Made by a program: the position numbers and the translations under genes | Part shown: positions 31,397 through 40,140 of the stretch, piece by piece | Layout of the letters: every line of letters starts with the position of its first letter | How positions within the stretch are numbered: the stretch's first letter is position 1 | Notes under the pieces: generated by a model | Told to the model about the DNA's origin: nothing | The model's database searches: none | The model's input: the letters and a program-made list of their open reading frames with translations, nothing else | DNA from: Streptomyces sp. NBC_00659 | GTDB taxonomy: Bacteria > Actinomycetota > Actinomycetes > Streptomycetales > Streptomycetaceae | DNA: 64,000 nucleotides | Assembly (NCBI RefSeq): GCF_036226925.1 | Contig: NZ_CP109031.1 | Span: forward strand, 620,001 to 684,000 | Direction: 5' to 3'

Positions 31397-32980
31397 ATGA
31401 CGACTTTCATCCTGGTGGCGGGCGCCCACACCGGCGGCTGGATCTGGCAGGAAGTGGCCGCTCGGCTACGGGAGTCGGGGGCGCGGGCCTGTCCGGTGAC
31501 GCTCACCGGCATGGGCGACGACGGCCCTGCGGCGGGCCCCGGTACGGACCTTGAGACGCACATCGACGATCTGCTGCGGCTGATCGACGAGTTGGACGCG
31601 CCGGAAGTGGTCCTGGTCGGTCACTGCTACGGCATCTACCCGGTGCTCGGCGCAGCCGGCCGGCGTCCCGAGCGGATCGCCCGGATCGTCCACCTGGACG
31701 CCGGCATGCCCCAACACGGCGACCAGGCCCTGACCTTGGTGCCGGACGAGGCTGTACGCGAGCGGCTGTCGCAGGGGACCGGTGCGGACGGGGACGACTG
31801 GCTGATCCCTCCGCCACCGCTCGAGGCGTGGCAGCGCTGGGGCAGCGTCGCCGGGATCCCGTCGAGCGCCCTGACCCGGTTGACGGAGAACGCCGCACCG
31901 CAGCCGGTGGGCACGCTCACCCAGCCGCTCCGTCTGACGGCAGCGGTCTCGGCTCTGCCGTCGACCGGCGTGCTGTGCACCGGCAACGGTTCGAGCATCG
32001 CGATGGTCGAGGGCTTGGTGGCGTTGGGAGATCCCCGCCTCCGAGCCCTCACCGAGCCCCGGGTGACCTTCTTCGAACTCGACACCGGGCACTGGCCGAT
32101 GCTCTCCCGGGCGGACGACGTGGCCGGGACGCTGCTCCGGGCCGCCGCGGGGGAAGGCCACCGGGTGGCGGCCGCGGTGAGCGAACAGCCGGCTCACCTT
32201 CGCCCGTTCCTGCTGGACGTACCGGAGCGGCGCCGCGAGCGGATCGGACGGGTCGATCTCCACTTCCCCGGTGACCTGTCCGACGCCCTCCCCGCCGGCC
32301 TCGCCGCCAGCGTCCAGGCCGACCTTCCCGACGGCCTCTCCTCGGAAGCCGAAGGCCCATGGCCGGCGGTCGTGTTCGTCCATGGCGGTCCGGTGCACCC
32401 CGACGTGCGGCCGACTCCGCGGGACTGGCCGGGCTTCGTCGGCTACGCCCGCCTCGTGGCGGGTCTGGGAGCGGTCGGCGTCACGCTGGACCATCGGCTG
32501 CACGATCTGGCCGACTACGGGCGGGCCGCCGAGGACATCGCCGAAGCGGTCGACCTCGTACGGGCCGATCCCCGTGTCGACGCGGACCGCGTGGCGCTGT
32601 GGTTCTTCTCCGCCGGCGGGCTGTTGTCGGCGGACTGGCTGGCGGCGCCCCCGCCCTGGCTGCGGTGTGTGGCGGCGACCTATCCGGTCCTCGCGCCGAT
32701 GCCGAACTGGGGGCACGTCGCATCCCGGTTCCGGCCTGCGGTCGCCCTACGAAGCGCGGAACGGCTGCCGGTCGTGCTGACCCGGGTGGAACTGGAGCGC
32801 GCCGAGATCGCGGCGACGGTCGAGGAGTTCCTGGCCGCCGCCAAGGAGTGTGACGCCGATGTCGAGGTGATCGACGTACCCCGTGGCCGCCACGGTTTCG
32901 AGACGACCGACCACTCCGAGCGGGCCCTCCATGCCGTGGAGCGCGCGGCACGGTCCGTATGGGGACATCTGCGAGGTTGA
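31397..32980 (+). CDS. Tandem alpha/beta-hydrolase fusion with Cys nucleophile motif in the first domain
   Basis: 527 aa. ATG 31397 has GAGGAG 6 bp upstream. Domain 1 (about 1-245) starts TTFILVAGAHTGGWIW, has the nucleophile elbow VLVGHCYG near 74-81 (Cys in place of the usual Ser) and a late His in TGHWPML. Domain 2 (about 270-525) has FVHGGPVHPD near 328, FFSAGGLL near 403 with a Ser elbow, and RGRHGFE near 497. Domain 1 resembles plant-esterase/hydroxynitrile-lyase-like proteins; domain 2 resembles dienelactone-type hydrolases. Two adjacent hydrolase genes seem to have fused. Probably controlled by the divergent MerR. Substrate unknown. Confidence 0.82.
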   Translation: MTTFILVAGAHTGGWIWQEVAARLRESGARACPVTLTGMGDDGPAAGPGTDLETHIDDLLRLIDELDAPEVVLVGHCYGIYPVLGAAGRRPERIARIVHLDAGMPQHGDQALTLVPDEAVRERLSQGTGADGDDWLIPPPPLEAWQRWGSVAGIPSSALTRLTENAAPQPVGTLTQPLRLTAAVSALPSTGVLCTGNGSSIAMVEGLVALGDPRLRALTEPRVTFFELDTGHWPMLSRADDVAGTLLRAAAGEGHRVAAAVSEQPAHLRPFLLDVPERRRERIGRVDLHFPGDLSDALPAGLAASVQADLPDGLSSEAEGPWPAVVFVHGGPVHPDVRPTPRDWPGFVGYARLVAGLGAVGVTLDHRLHDLADYGRAAEDIAEAVDLVRADPRVDADRVALWFFSAGGLLSADWLAAPPPWLRCVAATYPVLAPMPNWGHVASRFRPAVALRSAERLPVVLTRVELERAEIAATVEEFLAAAKECDADVEVIDVPRGRHGFETTDHSERALHAVERAARSVWGHLRG

Positions 32981-33027
32981 CCGATCGCCGCTTGCACCGG
33001 GGCAGCGACGGCTGGAGGGCTGATCCA

Positions 33028-33843
33028 TCACGGCTGTGTCTGCTCCGTGAGCGCTCGGGTGAACGGGGTGACGGGGCGCTCCAGGCCTTCGCCGTCCACG
33101 GTGATGTCGACCACCTCGTTGTAGAAGGCCACGAGGTCTTTGACCGCGCCCACCGCCGGCAGCGGATCCGGGTAGGTCCAGACGATGTTCGCCGGGACGG
33201 CGGCGCCGCCCCGCCACGACCAGTAGTCGGCCGTGCCCTTGTAGGGACAGCCGGTGTGATGGTCGGTGGGGACGAGGAGTTCGAGGCGGACGTCCTCGCG
33301 CGGGATGTAGAACCGCGTCGGCAGCCCCGTTTCGAAGAGCAGGACCGGGCGGACGGTGTCGGCGACGAGCGTGCCGTCGATCTCGACCCGCACATGACGG
33401 CCGCTCGCGATGGCGTCCACCCGTTTGTGCGGGTCGCGCGGGTGGATGAAGATCTCTTCCTCCTCCTCGTACCAGTGGTCCAGGCCCCGGCCGACGCGGC
33501 CGAACCACTCGAAGGCGATGTGTCCGGCCAGGTCGGAGGCGGCGAACGTCCAGGCCGCGTTCTCCTGGAGCTCGCCGTCGAGCTCCAGGTCGTAGAAGAT
33601 CCGCGATCCGGTGTGCGTGCCCGTCGCGGGGTTCTTCGCCGGGCGGAGCAGGTCCTCGCGGACCTCCTCGCGCGGGAAGGCGTACAGCGGCACCGGTACT
33701 TCCGGCTCCCACACGAGGACGGGGTGCCTGCTGTCCACGACGGTCACCTCGCCGCGTCGGCCGCGCACCCAGCGTGCGCTGGGTTCCCACAGAAGACCTT
33801 CCGGGGTGGTCCGGACGGCTCGCGCGGTGGGGAATGTGGTCAT
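33028..33843 (-). CDS. DUF427 domain protein with two copies of the domain
   Basis: 271 aa. ATG 33843 has GAGGAGGG upstream with 6-bp spacing, which decides against the longer reading to 33909. Two related halves: VVDSRHPVLVWEPEVPVPLYAFPREEV with HTGSRIFYDL in the first, and EIDGTLVADTVRPVLLFETGLPTRFYIPREDV with HTGCPYKGTADYWSW in the second. The CPYKG..YWS block is the DUF427 signature. The function of DUF427 is not known. No operon partner. Confidence 0.88.
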   Translation of the reverse strand: MTTFPTARAVRTTPEGLLWEPSARWVRGRRGEVTVVDSRHPVLVWEPEVPVPLYAFPREEVREDLLRPAKNPATGTHTGSRIFYDLELDGELQENAAWTFAASDLAGHIAFEWFGRVGRGLDHWYEEEEEIFIHPRDPHKRVDAIASGRHVRVEIDGTLVADTVRPVLLFETGLPTRFYIPREDVRLELLVPTDHHTGCPYKGTADYWSWRGGAAVPANIVWTYPDPLPAVGAVKDLVAFYNEVVDITVDGEGLERPVTPFTRALTEQTQP

Positions 33844-34122
33844 GACCGGCCCTCCTCGTGATCGCTCACGCCTCGGCTGCGGCTGCGGCTTCCGCTTCCA
33901 CACTGACACGCTTCGGCGCCGGAGTCTCAGCCGGAGCCGCAGCCGAGGCCGTCCGGGGCAGCCGGGCCGGCTGGACCCGTTGGGTGCGGGGCGTGGACGG
34001 GCTGCGGCGGGAACTCTTCTCCGCCCTCGGGAAATACGGAAAACTTAACAACCCGGGCGCGGCCGGATAGTCTCGCGTGGACGTCGACTCATCATCTTTT
34101 CAAGCGCCTTGGAGAACGCTCG

Positions 34123-34392
34123 GTGGCAGCGGATGCTTGTGCCCAACTGGCCGGAACGCCGGCGCACATCAGCCGGTCGGCCGGTCGTCGAGGACGCCTC
34201 TCCGACGCTCTCGACGCCAACGGCCCCGCGCAGGGCACCGCCGCCTCTCCGGATGCCGGCGTCCGCCCGCTGGACGTGCCCGGCCCGACGTCCGCGGACC
34301 TGCCTCGCTGTTTCGCCGGGCTCTCCGCCGGGTTCCCGGACGTGGAGACCACGCGGTCCGACGTGGCGGGCCTCCAGGGCCGGCCGAGGTGA
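34123..34392 (+). CDS. Possible small protein upstream of the ImmA-like gene
   Basis: 89 aa from GTG 34123 with GGAGA 8 bp upstream. Codon third positions are strongly G/C, as in real genes here, and the frame ends only 105 bp before the ImmA-like gene. The protein (SADLPRCFAGLSAGFPDVETT near the C-terminus) matches no family I know. In similar clusters an XRE-type regulator occupies this spot, so this may be a decayed or unrecognised counterpart. Between 33844 and 34122 I see no other gene, only an AT-rich patch at about 34040-34060. Confidence 0.35.
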   Translation: MAADACAQLAGTPAHISRSAGRRGRLSDALDANGPAQGTAASPDAGVRPLDVPGPTSADLPRCFAGLSAGFPDVETTRSDVAGLQGRPR

Positions 34393-34497
34393 CGTACGGG
34401 CCGGGACACCGTCGACACGATCGGCCGGGCACCATCGTCGGGCCCGTCCGCAACAGCCTTGTACGGCCCGGAACCAGGGATGAGCGCGGGGGGAACG

Positions 34498-35022
34498 GTG
34501 CGTAGGAAAAGGGAGATGCGCAGGCTTGCCGACGTGCTCATCGACCCTGTCCGGGTGACGCCTCCGGCGGACGCCGATGCGTTGTTCGCCGCGCTGGTCG
34601 CGTCGGTCAACCAGTGGCGGGGGCGCGAAGTCGTCGTCCACAAGGCGGCTTTCCCGCCTCACACGGCGACGGGGCTCTGGCTCGAACGCGACACACATGA
34701 CGACGTCATCATCGAAGAGCGCACGGCCGTATGGCACCAGATCGTGATCTTCGGCCATGAGGTGTGGCACATGAGCCAAGGAGAGGCAGCGCCGCCACAC
34801 CACCTGTATGTCTCCCACGATGCCCAGCAGACCGCCGCCCGCACCGACTTCAGCCTACGGGCCGAGCAGGAGGCGGATCGGTTCGGCATGCTGCTCGGAC
34901 GGCGTCTCCGGGCGCTGCTGGAAGCCTCGGACCACTCCGTCCTCGCGTCCGGGTCGAACAGCGCCGACGATCTCGCCAGTCGCATCGGGGCCGCCCTGAA
35001 CTATCGCGGAACACGAAGATGA
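34498..35022 (+). CDS. ImmA/IrrE-like HExxH protein ('toxin'-type) of the MAB_1171c cluster
   Basis: 174 aa from GTG 34498 (VRRKREMRR, the usual N-terminus of this actinobacterial group; GGGGGG upstream); ATG 34516 is the alternative. GLWLERDTHDDVIIEERTAV leads to the zinc-peptidase motif GHEVWH near 85-91, and EQEADRFGMLLG further on supplies the expected third-ligand region. ImmA/IrrE-type peptidases cleave repressors; in Streptomyces these genes are often annotated as toxin-like and sit next to MAB_1171c membrane proteins. The stop overlaps the next start (ATGA 35019-35022). The target is unknown. Confidence 0.75.
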   Translation: MRRKREMRRLADVLIDPVRVTPPADADALFAALVASVNQWRGREVVVHKAAFPPHTATGLWLERDTHDDVIIEERTAVWHQIVIFGHEVWHMSQGEAAPPHHLYVSHDAQQTAARTDFSLRAEQEADRFGMLLGRRLRALLEASDHSVLASGSNSADDLASRIGAALNYRGTRR

Positions 35023-36197
35023 GCGGACTGATCAACTACGTGAGCTGTGGCGTGCTGTGGCTGGGCCTGACCGTGCGGGCACCCGATCTCGTACGCCACT
35101 GGCGCGACCCCATTCTGCGCACCGTCTGTGCGGTGATGGCGCTCGCCGGCCTGTGCTTCCTGCTCGGCGCGCCACCCACGGTGGGGGCGATCAACCGGGT
35201 CAGCGGAATCCCGAATCTCGCCGCGCCGCTGACCTACGCCTCCATCACCGCCTACAGCGCCATGTCCCTCGTTCTGATCATCTTCTGGAAGGGCGGACCG
35301 GACGTCCGCAGGATCGCCCGCCTCCTGATGGGCGGCTACTGCGCCGTACTCGTTCTCGTCGCCGTGCTGTTCGCGCTCGGGGACGCGCCCACGGAGCGTC
35401 GCACCGATTTCGACACCTACTACGCGATGACTCCTTTCATCGCCGAGATGATCGTCCTGTACCTGCTCGCTCATCTGGCCGCCGTGGTGACCACCGCGCT
35501 GTGGTCACTGCGCTGGGCCCGCGAGGTCCACGGGCGGCTCCGCACGGGGCTGCTGACCATGGGGGCGGGCACGGTGGTCGGCGCCGGGTACAGCGTCTCC
35601 AAGCTCACCGCCGTCGTCGCCCGCTGGTGCGGGCCCGACTGGTCGGCCCTCGGAACGGAGGTCTCGCCCGGACTGGCGGGCCTCAGCGCCCTTCTCACCG
35701 TCACGGGAATCCTCATCCCCTGGGCCGGGCCCAGCCTGACAGCCTGGCTGCACTCCTGGCGCGCGTACGTAGGCCTGGCACCGCTCGAACGCGAACTGGA
35801 CGGTGTACTCGCCCACCGCAACCTACGACTGCCACGCCCACGACCGTCCTCCCCGGCCACCCTGCTCATGTGGCGCCAGACCAGCATCCACAACGCGCTG
35901 AGCTACCTCGACGCGCTGTTCGACCGGGATCTGTACGAGCGGACGCATGACGCCACCCTGCTCGCGACGGGAGACCGGGAGCGGGCCCAGGCGACCGGCT
36001 GGGCCGCGATCATCGCCGCGGCCGTACGGACGGAGCGCAGCGGGGAGCCGACTCCCGGTTCTCCGGGCGGCTCGGGCCTGACGCTCCCGGCGCCGGATGC
36101 CTCGGCTCTCGTACGTATCGCCGAGGCTCTGACCACGTCCGGCAGCCTCCCGGGCACCCCCGTACACCCCGGTCCGACCGCCAGGGGTGCCGTATGA
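35019..36197 (+). CDS. MAB_1171c-type multi-spanning membrane protein, copy 1
   Basis: 392 aa, ATG in the overlap with the ImmA-like gene. The first ~250 residues form about seven transmembrane helices (LINYVSCGVLWLGLTV, AVMALAGLCFLLGAPP, and so on). The rest is cytoplasmic. Family landmarks: INRVSGIPNLAAPLTYASIT near 70, FDTYYAMTPFIAEM with DTYYA near 132, KLTAVVARW near 194, and LLMWRQTSIHNALSYL in the tail. Often annotated as a putative transporter, but no transport motif is evident. It is paralogous to the next gene and of identical length. Confidence 0.8.
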   Translation: MSGLINYVSCGVLWLGLTVRAPDLVRHWRDPILRTVCAVMALAGLCFLLGAPPTVGAINRVSGIPNLAAPLTYASITAYSAMSLVLIIFWKGGPDVRRIARLLMGGYCAVLVLVAVLFALGDAPTERRTDFDTYYAMTPFIAEMIVLYLLAHLAAVVTTALWSLRWAREVHGRLRTGLLTMGAGTVVGAGYSVSKLTAVVARWCGPDWSALGTEVSPGLAGLSALLTVTGILIPWAGPSLTAWLHSWRAYVGLAPLERELDGVLAHRNLRLPRPRPSSPATLLMWRQTSIHNALSYLDALFDRDLYERTHDATLLATGDRERAQATGWAAIIAAAVRTERSGEPTPGSPGGSGLTLPAPDASALVRIAEALTTSGSLPGTPVHPGPTARGAV

Positions 36198-36261
36198 GGC
36201 ACACGCCGACAGCTCCGGCGCAGCCATCCATCGCGCGGGCCGCTGAACGGAGTTCTCACCC

Positions 36262-37440
36262 ATGAGCCTTGTCGTGTACCTCGCCGCGTTACTCCTGGCC
36301 TTATCGGCCGTCCTGCTGTTCCGCCGGCCGCGTGCCGCGCTGCGCAATCCACTGACTGCCTCGACGTGCGCCGCGGTCTCGATCGGTGCTCTGTGCTTCA
36401 CGTGCTCCGCACCCGTCACCCTGGCCGCCGTCAACCGGCTGACGGGCGTTCCCAATTTCGGCGCACCGCTGACGTACAGCATGATCTCCGCATACAGCTG
36501 CTCCTTGATCATTCTGCTGATCCACTGGAGGGGCGGCCCGCCCGAACTCGTCAGGCGCAGCACCCGCCAGGCCGTCATCGTCTTCGGTCTGCTCATCATC
36601 GCCGTCATCGTCCTGTTCACGCTGGCGGACCCGCGTACCGAGCGGCTCACCGACCTCGACACCTACTACGCGAACACGCCGTACATGCGCGAGATGATCG
36701 TGCTGTACCTGGTCGGGCACGGTGCCTGCATCGCGGTGATGAGTGCCGTGTGCCTCAAGTGGATGCGTGAGGTGACAGGCCCTCTCCGTACGGGACTTCG
36801 CCTCATACTCGTCGGCCTGCTGCTGGACCTCGCGGGCTTCGAGATCGCGAAGATCACCGCTGTCGTGGCCCGCTGGCTCGGCCACGACCTGGACTTTCTC
36901 TCCACGAACGTCGCGCCGCCCGTGGTCTCCCTCGGTGCTCTGTTCTGTTCCGCCGGCTTCACGATCCCCCGGCTCCTGCCGCCGGCCATCACCCACTGGC
37001 GCAGCCTGAACGACTATCGCCGGCTGACACCGCTGTGGACGGAAGTGCAGTGGGCGGCGACCGCGCCGAAACCGTCGCCCTCCTGGTGGGAGCTTCCCTA
37101 CGCGCGACTCCAGTGGCTGGAGGTTTCCATCCACGACGCGCTCCTTGCCCTGGCCCCCCTCTTCGACGACCGGGTACGCCGGATCTCGCTGGCGACGGCG
37201 CTCGACGAGGGAAACACCCCCAGCCAGGCCCGCGTGATAGCGGAGGCGGCCATGCTCGCCGACGCCGCGCGGCAGGCGGCCGCCCCGGCCGACCGCCCCT
37301 TCAACGAACCCAGCACCTACCGCCTGCACGCCACCGGTGCCGTCGTCACAACGGGACTTGTGGAACTCGCCCAGGCACTGGGGCAATCACCCGTCGTCGC
37401 CGCAGCCCGTCGGGGATCGGTGACCGCGTCCCATGACTGA
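36262..37440 (+). CDS. MAB_1171c-type multi-spanning membrane protein, copy 2
   Basis: 392 aa. ATG 36262 is preceded by ACGGAG. Same plan as copy 1: N-terminal helices, VNRLTGVPNFGAPLTYSMIS near 58, LDTYYANTPYMREM with DTYYA again near residue 132, KITAVVARW near 197, and a cytoplasmic tail with LQWLEVSIHDALLAL. The two proteins are clearly homologous but well diverged, so the duplication is old and both are probably functional. It lies 64 bp after copy 1 and 14 bp before the FAD monooxygenase, so all four genes are likely one operon. Confidence 0.8.
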   Translation: MSLVVYLAALLLALSAVLLFRRPRAALRNPLTASTCAAVSIGALCFTCSAPVTLAAVNRLTGVPNFGAPLTYSMISAYSCSLIILLIHWRGGPPELVRRSTRQAVIVFGLLIIAVIVLFTLADPRTERLTDLDTYYANTPYMREMIVLYLVGHGACIAVMSAVCLKWMREVTGPLRTGLRLILVGLLLDLAGFEIAKITAVVARWLGHDLDFLSTNVAPPVVSLGALFCSAGFTIPRLLPPAITHWRSLNDYRRLTPLWTEVQWAATAPKPSPSWWELPYARLQWLEVSIHDALLALAPLFDDRVRRISLATALDEGNTPSQARVIAEAAMLADAARQAAAPADRPFNEPSTYRLHATGAVVTTGLVELAQALGQSPVVAAARRGSVTASHD

Positions 37441-37454
37441 GATCAAGGAGCACC

Positions 37455-38879
37455 ATGAGTAGAGCTGTCGTGATCGGAGCCGGACTGGGCGGTGTCATGG
37501 CGGCGGCGGCTCTGTCCTCCGCCGTCGACGAGGTGATCGTGCTCGACCGCGACGAGCTGCCCGACGGGCCGGAACACCGCAAAGGGCTTCCCCAGGGACG
37601 TCACGCGCACCTTTTGATGCCCGGCGGCCTGGACGCCATGGAAGAGCTGATACCGAAGACCGGCATCAGAGAACATCTCCTCGCCGCGGGCGCCCGCGAG
37701 ATATCACTGAGCTCGGGCATGCTGGCCCTGAGCCCGGAGGGCTGGTTCCACCGTTGGCGCCACAACAGCCACAACATGATCACCTCCAGTCGGGCGCTGC
37801 TGGACTGGGCCGTACGAACCGCGGTCGTGGACAACACCGGCAACGTCGAGGTCCGCACCACCCATGTGGTCGACCTGACCGGTGACGCCCGGCGCGTCCG
37901 CGGCGTCCGCGTCGGCACCGCCGCGAACCCGGAGGTGCTCGACGCCGACATCGTCGTCGACGCGAGCGGACGCGGTTCCCGTATCCTGACCTGGCTGACC
38001 ACCCTGGGCATCACCGGCATCGACGAGATACGGGTCGACGCCGGCCTCGTCAACGCCACCCGTATCTACCGCACCCCGCCGGGCGCCGAGAATTTCCCCC
38101 TGACCATGGTGCAGGCCAACCCCTATCTGGGCGAGCCCGGGCGCAGCGCGGTGATCGTCCCGATCGAGGGCAACCGATGGATGGTGAGCCTCGGAGGCAC
38201 CAGGGGCGGAGAACCCCCGGCCGATCCCGACGGGTTCCTGCGCTACACCCTCGACCTCCCTCACCCCATCGTGGGCCGGCTCCTGTCCGGAGCGGAACCG
38301 CTCACGGACGTCTTCGTCAGTCACAGCACCAGCAACTCCCGTCGCTACGTGGAGAAGGCGCGTGACTGGCCGGACGGCCTCGTCGTCCTCGGCGACGCGC
38401 TCGCCACACTCAACCCGGCCTACGGACAGGGCATGTCGGTGGCCGCACTGGGCGCCCAGGTCCTCAGCCGGCAACTGGCACAGGCCGACCTGAGCACCCC
38501 CGGTCTCAGCCGCAGGGTCCAGCGCGCCGCGGCCGCCGTCGTCGAAACGGCGTGGAGCATCGCGGTCAGCCAGGACTCGATGTATCCCGGGGTCCGCGGC
38601 GGTGAGCGGACGGCTGTCGACCGCATCGCCGGCCGGTACACGCGCCGCCTCACCAAGGCGGCCACCGGTTCCTACGTCGCCGCGTCCGCCCTGTGGGACG
38701 TCACCGGTCTCAAGGCCGGACCCGCCCGCCTGCTGCGTCCGCGAACCGTTCTGGCGGCACTCAGCGGTCCTTCGCTGCCGCCGCTGTCCGAGCCGCCTCT
38801 CACCCCACGTGAGCGTGAGCTCCTCGACTCCCTCGACTCCACGTCCGGGGAAGGAGCCGCGTCCCCCACACCGGCGTGA
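37455..38879 (+). CDS. FAD-dependent monooxygenase/geranylgeranyl-reductase-like oxidoreductase
   Basis: 474 aa. ATG has AAGGAG upstream. FAD Rossmann motif GAGLGGVMAA at residues 8-17, an RGRHAHLLMPGG-type segment (QGRHAHLLMPGGLDAM) near 53, DIVVDASGRGSR near 170, and GDALATLNPAYGQGMS near 312, the second FAD contact. This is the p-hydroxybenzoate-hydroxylase-like fold, similar to halogenase/hydroxylase-like enzymes found beside MAB_1171c genes. Last gene of the 34.5-38.9 kb operon. Substrate unknown; possibly a membrane lipid or isoprenoid, given the neighbours (inference). Confidence 0.82.
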   Translation: MSRAVVIGAGLGGVMAAAALSSAVDEVIVLDRDELPDGPEHRKGLPQGRHAHLLMPGGLDAMEELIPKTGIREHLLAAGAREISLSSGMLALSPEGWFHRWRHNSHNMITSSRALLDWAVRTAVVDNTGNVEVRTTHVVDLTGDARRVRGVRVGTAANPEVLDADIVVDASGRGSRILTWLTTLGITGIDEIRVDAGLVNATRIYRTPPGAENFPLTMVQANPYLGEPGRSAVIVPIEGNRWMVSLGGTRGGEPPADPDGFLRYTLDLPHPIVGRLLSGAEPLTDVFVSHSTSNSRRYVEKARDWPDGLVVLGDALATLNPAYGQGMSVAALGAQVLSRQLAQADLSTPGLSRRVQRAAAAVVETAWSIAVSQDSMYPGVRGGERTAVDRIAGRYTRRLTKAATGSYVAASALWDVTGLKAGPARLLRPRTVLAALSGPSLPPLSEPPLTPRERELLDSLDSTSGEGAASPTPA

Positions 38880-39043
38880 GGGCAGGGTCCCGTATCTCGG
38901 CGGACGCCGGAAACCCTCCCTGTCGAGACGCCGGGCCGGTGTCGGTCGGCACACCAGCCCGGCATAGGCCGGTACCAGCCGACGCCGGCCGGCCCAGTCG
39001 GCGCCTGCCCGAGTGCTGTCACCTGGACAGAAAACCCGCGCGA

Positions 39044-39049
39044 TAGTGT
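39044..39049 (+). promoter_or_regulatory. -10-like hexamer of a probable leaderless GNAT gene
   Basis: TAGTGT lies 7 bp before the ATG, the distance expected when transcription starts at the start codon itself. No clear -35 at ideal spacing. Confidence 0.4.
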
Positions 39050-39056
39050 GATCATC

Positions 39057-39515
39057 ATGGCTGACTGGGATCTACGTCCGGCCTCGCTTCGAGACATCGA
39101 GGCGGTGGTCGAATTGCGGGCCGTGGTGATGCGGGCGGATCTGGAGCGGCTCGGACGCTACGACCCGCACCGCGTGCGCCAGCGACTGCGGGACGGATTC
39201 GACCCTGCCCACACCTGGGTGATCGAGGTCGCCGGCGCGTTCGCCGGGGCCGTGGCCCTGCGGCCGGCGGAGGACTGCCGGTGGTTCGAGCACTTCTACC
39301 TGGCGCCTCGTCTCCAGGGCTGCGGCATCGGCTCGGGCGTACTGAGCGAGCTGCTGGAGCGGTGTGACCGCCTCGGTGTCCCGGTCCGGCTGAACGTGCT
39401 GCAGGGCAGCCCGGCCCGGCGGCTGTACGAGCGCTACGGGTTCACTGTCGAGGCGGAGGATCCGGTGGACGTGTTCATGGTGCGCCGGCCCCTGCCGGTG
39501 AGCGAGCCCGGCTGA
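39057..39515 (+). CDS. GNAT-family N-acetyltransferase
   Basis: 152 aa from ATG 39057; GTG 39048 is in frame. There is no Shine-Dalgarno, but TAGTGT at 39044-39049 ends 7 bp before the ATG, suggesting a leaderless transcript. GNAT core: FEHFYLAPRLQGCGIGSGVLSELLERC (acetyl-CoA loop LQGCGIGSG near 85-93) and LNVLQGSPARRLYERYGFTVEAED. Acceptor unknown. Monocistronic as seen. Confidence 0.85.
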   Translation: MADWDLRPASLRDIEAVVELRAVVMRADLERLGRYDPHRVRQRLRDGFDPAHTWVIEVAGAFAGAVALRPAEDCRWFEHFYLAPRLQGCGIGSGVLSELLERCDRLGVPVRLNVLQGSPARRLYERYGFTVEAEDPVDVFMVRRPLPVSEPG

Positions 39516-39664
39516 CAGGCGCCGGAACGGTTGCCTGACCTTCTGGGTCGCCTTCTGGGTCGTCCTGCCCTGGGCCGTCCGGCAGGAGGACCTGCCTTTC
39601 GGCTCCCCCTCAGTAGGGCCGACCGGCCCTATTCGGTCCCGGCGTGGGGAGGGACGATTGCTGG

Positions 39665-40078
39665 ATGTCGCAGGAAGACACGTTTCACGAACTCGGCCGG
39701 CAGGAGTGCCTTCGCCTCCTGGCGAAGGTCCCGGTCGGCCGCGTGGTGTACACCCGGCAGGCGCTGCCCGCGGTCCTGCCGGTCAACTTCCGTCTGGACA
39801 CGGACGACTCCGTTCTGCTGCGTACCTCGTCGGACTCGGAACTCGTCCGCGCGATCGACGGCGTCGTGGTCGCCTTCGAGGCGGACGAGTTCGACGCGGA
39901 GACCCGGTCCGGCTGGAGCGTGGTCGTCACCGGACGGGCCACCGTCGTGACCGACCCCGCCGAGCACGAACGGCTGTCCGAGGTCGGCCCGACCTCCTGG
40001 ATGCCGTTGCGGAACACGGTGTTCGTGAGGATCGAATCGGAGATGGTCAACGGACGTGAGCTCAGGGGACACGCGTGA
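39665..40078 (+). CDS. PNPOx-like flavin nucleotide-binding protein
   Basis: 137 aa from ATG 39665 (GGGAGGG about 14 bp upstream). Split-barrel pattern: LLAKVPVGRVVYTRQALPAVLPVNFRLD near residues 15-42, VLLRTSSDSELVRAI, SGWSVVVTGRATVVTD and a C-terminal IESEMVNGREL. This is the small FMN/F420-binding family common in actinobacteria (Rv1155/nitroimidazole-reductase-like relatives). Probably a reductase or oxidase of small hydrophobic substrates; no pathway context here. Confidence 0.82.
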   Translation: MSQEDTFHELGRQECLRLLAKVPVGRVVYTRQALPAVLPVNFRLDTDDSVLLRTSSDSELVRAIDGVVVAFEADEFDAETRSGWSVVVTGRATVVTDPAEHERLSEVGPTSWMPLRNTVFVRIESEMVNGRELRGHA

Positions 40079-40140
40079 CGCGGTGACCGCCGAACCGGAC
40101 CCACCGGACGCTTGACCGGCCCGCCGGTCGGCTGATGGCT

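Noticed and set aside
33858..34070. 70-aa plus-strand and 61-aa minus-strand frames upstream of the DUF427 gene
   Set aside because: Low-complexity Ala/Glu/Ser sequence from a GCC/GCT/GCG repeat; the two frames are shadows of each other and neither has a convincing ribosome site or family.
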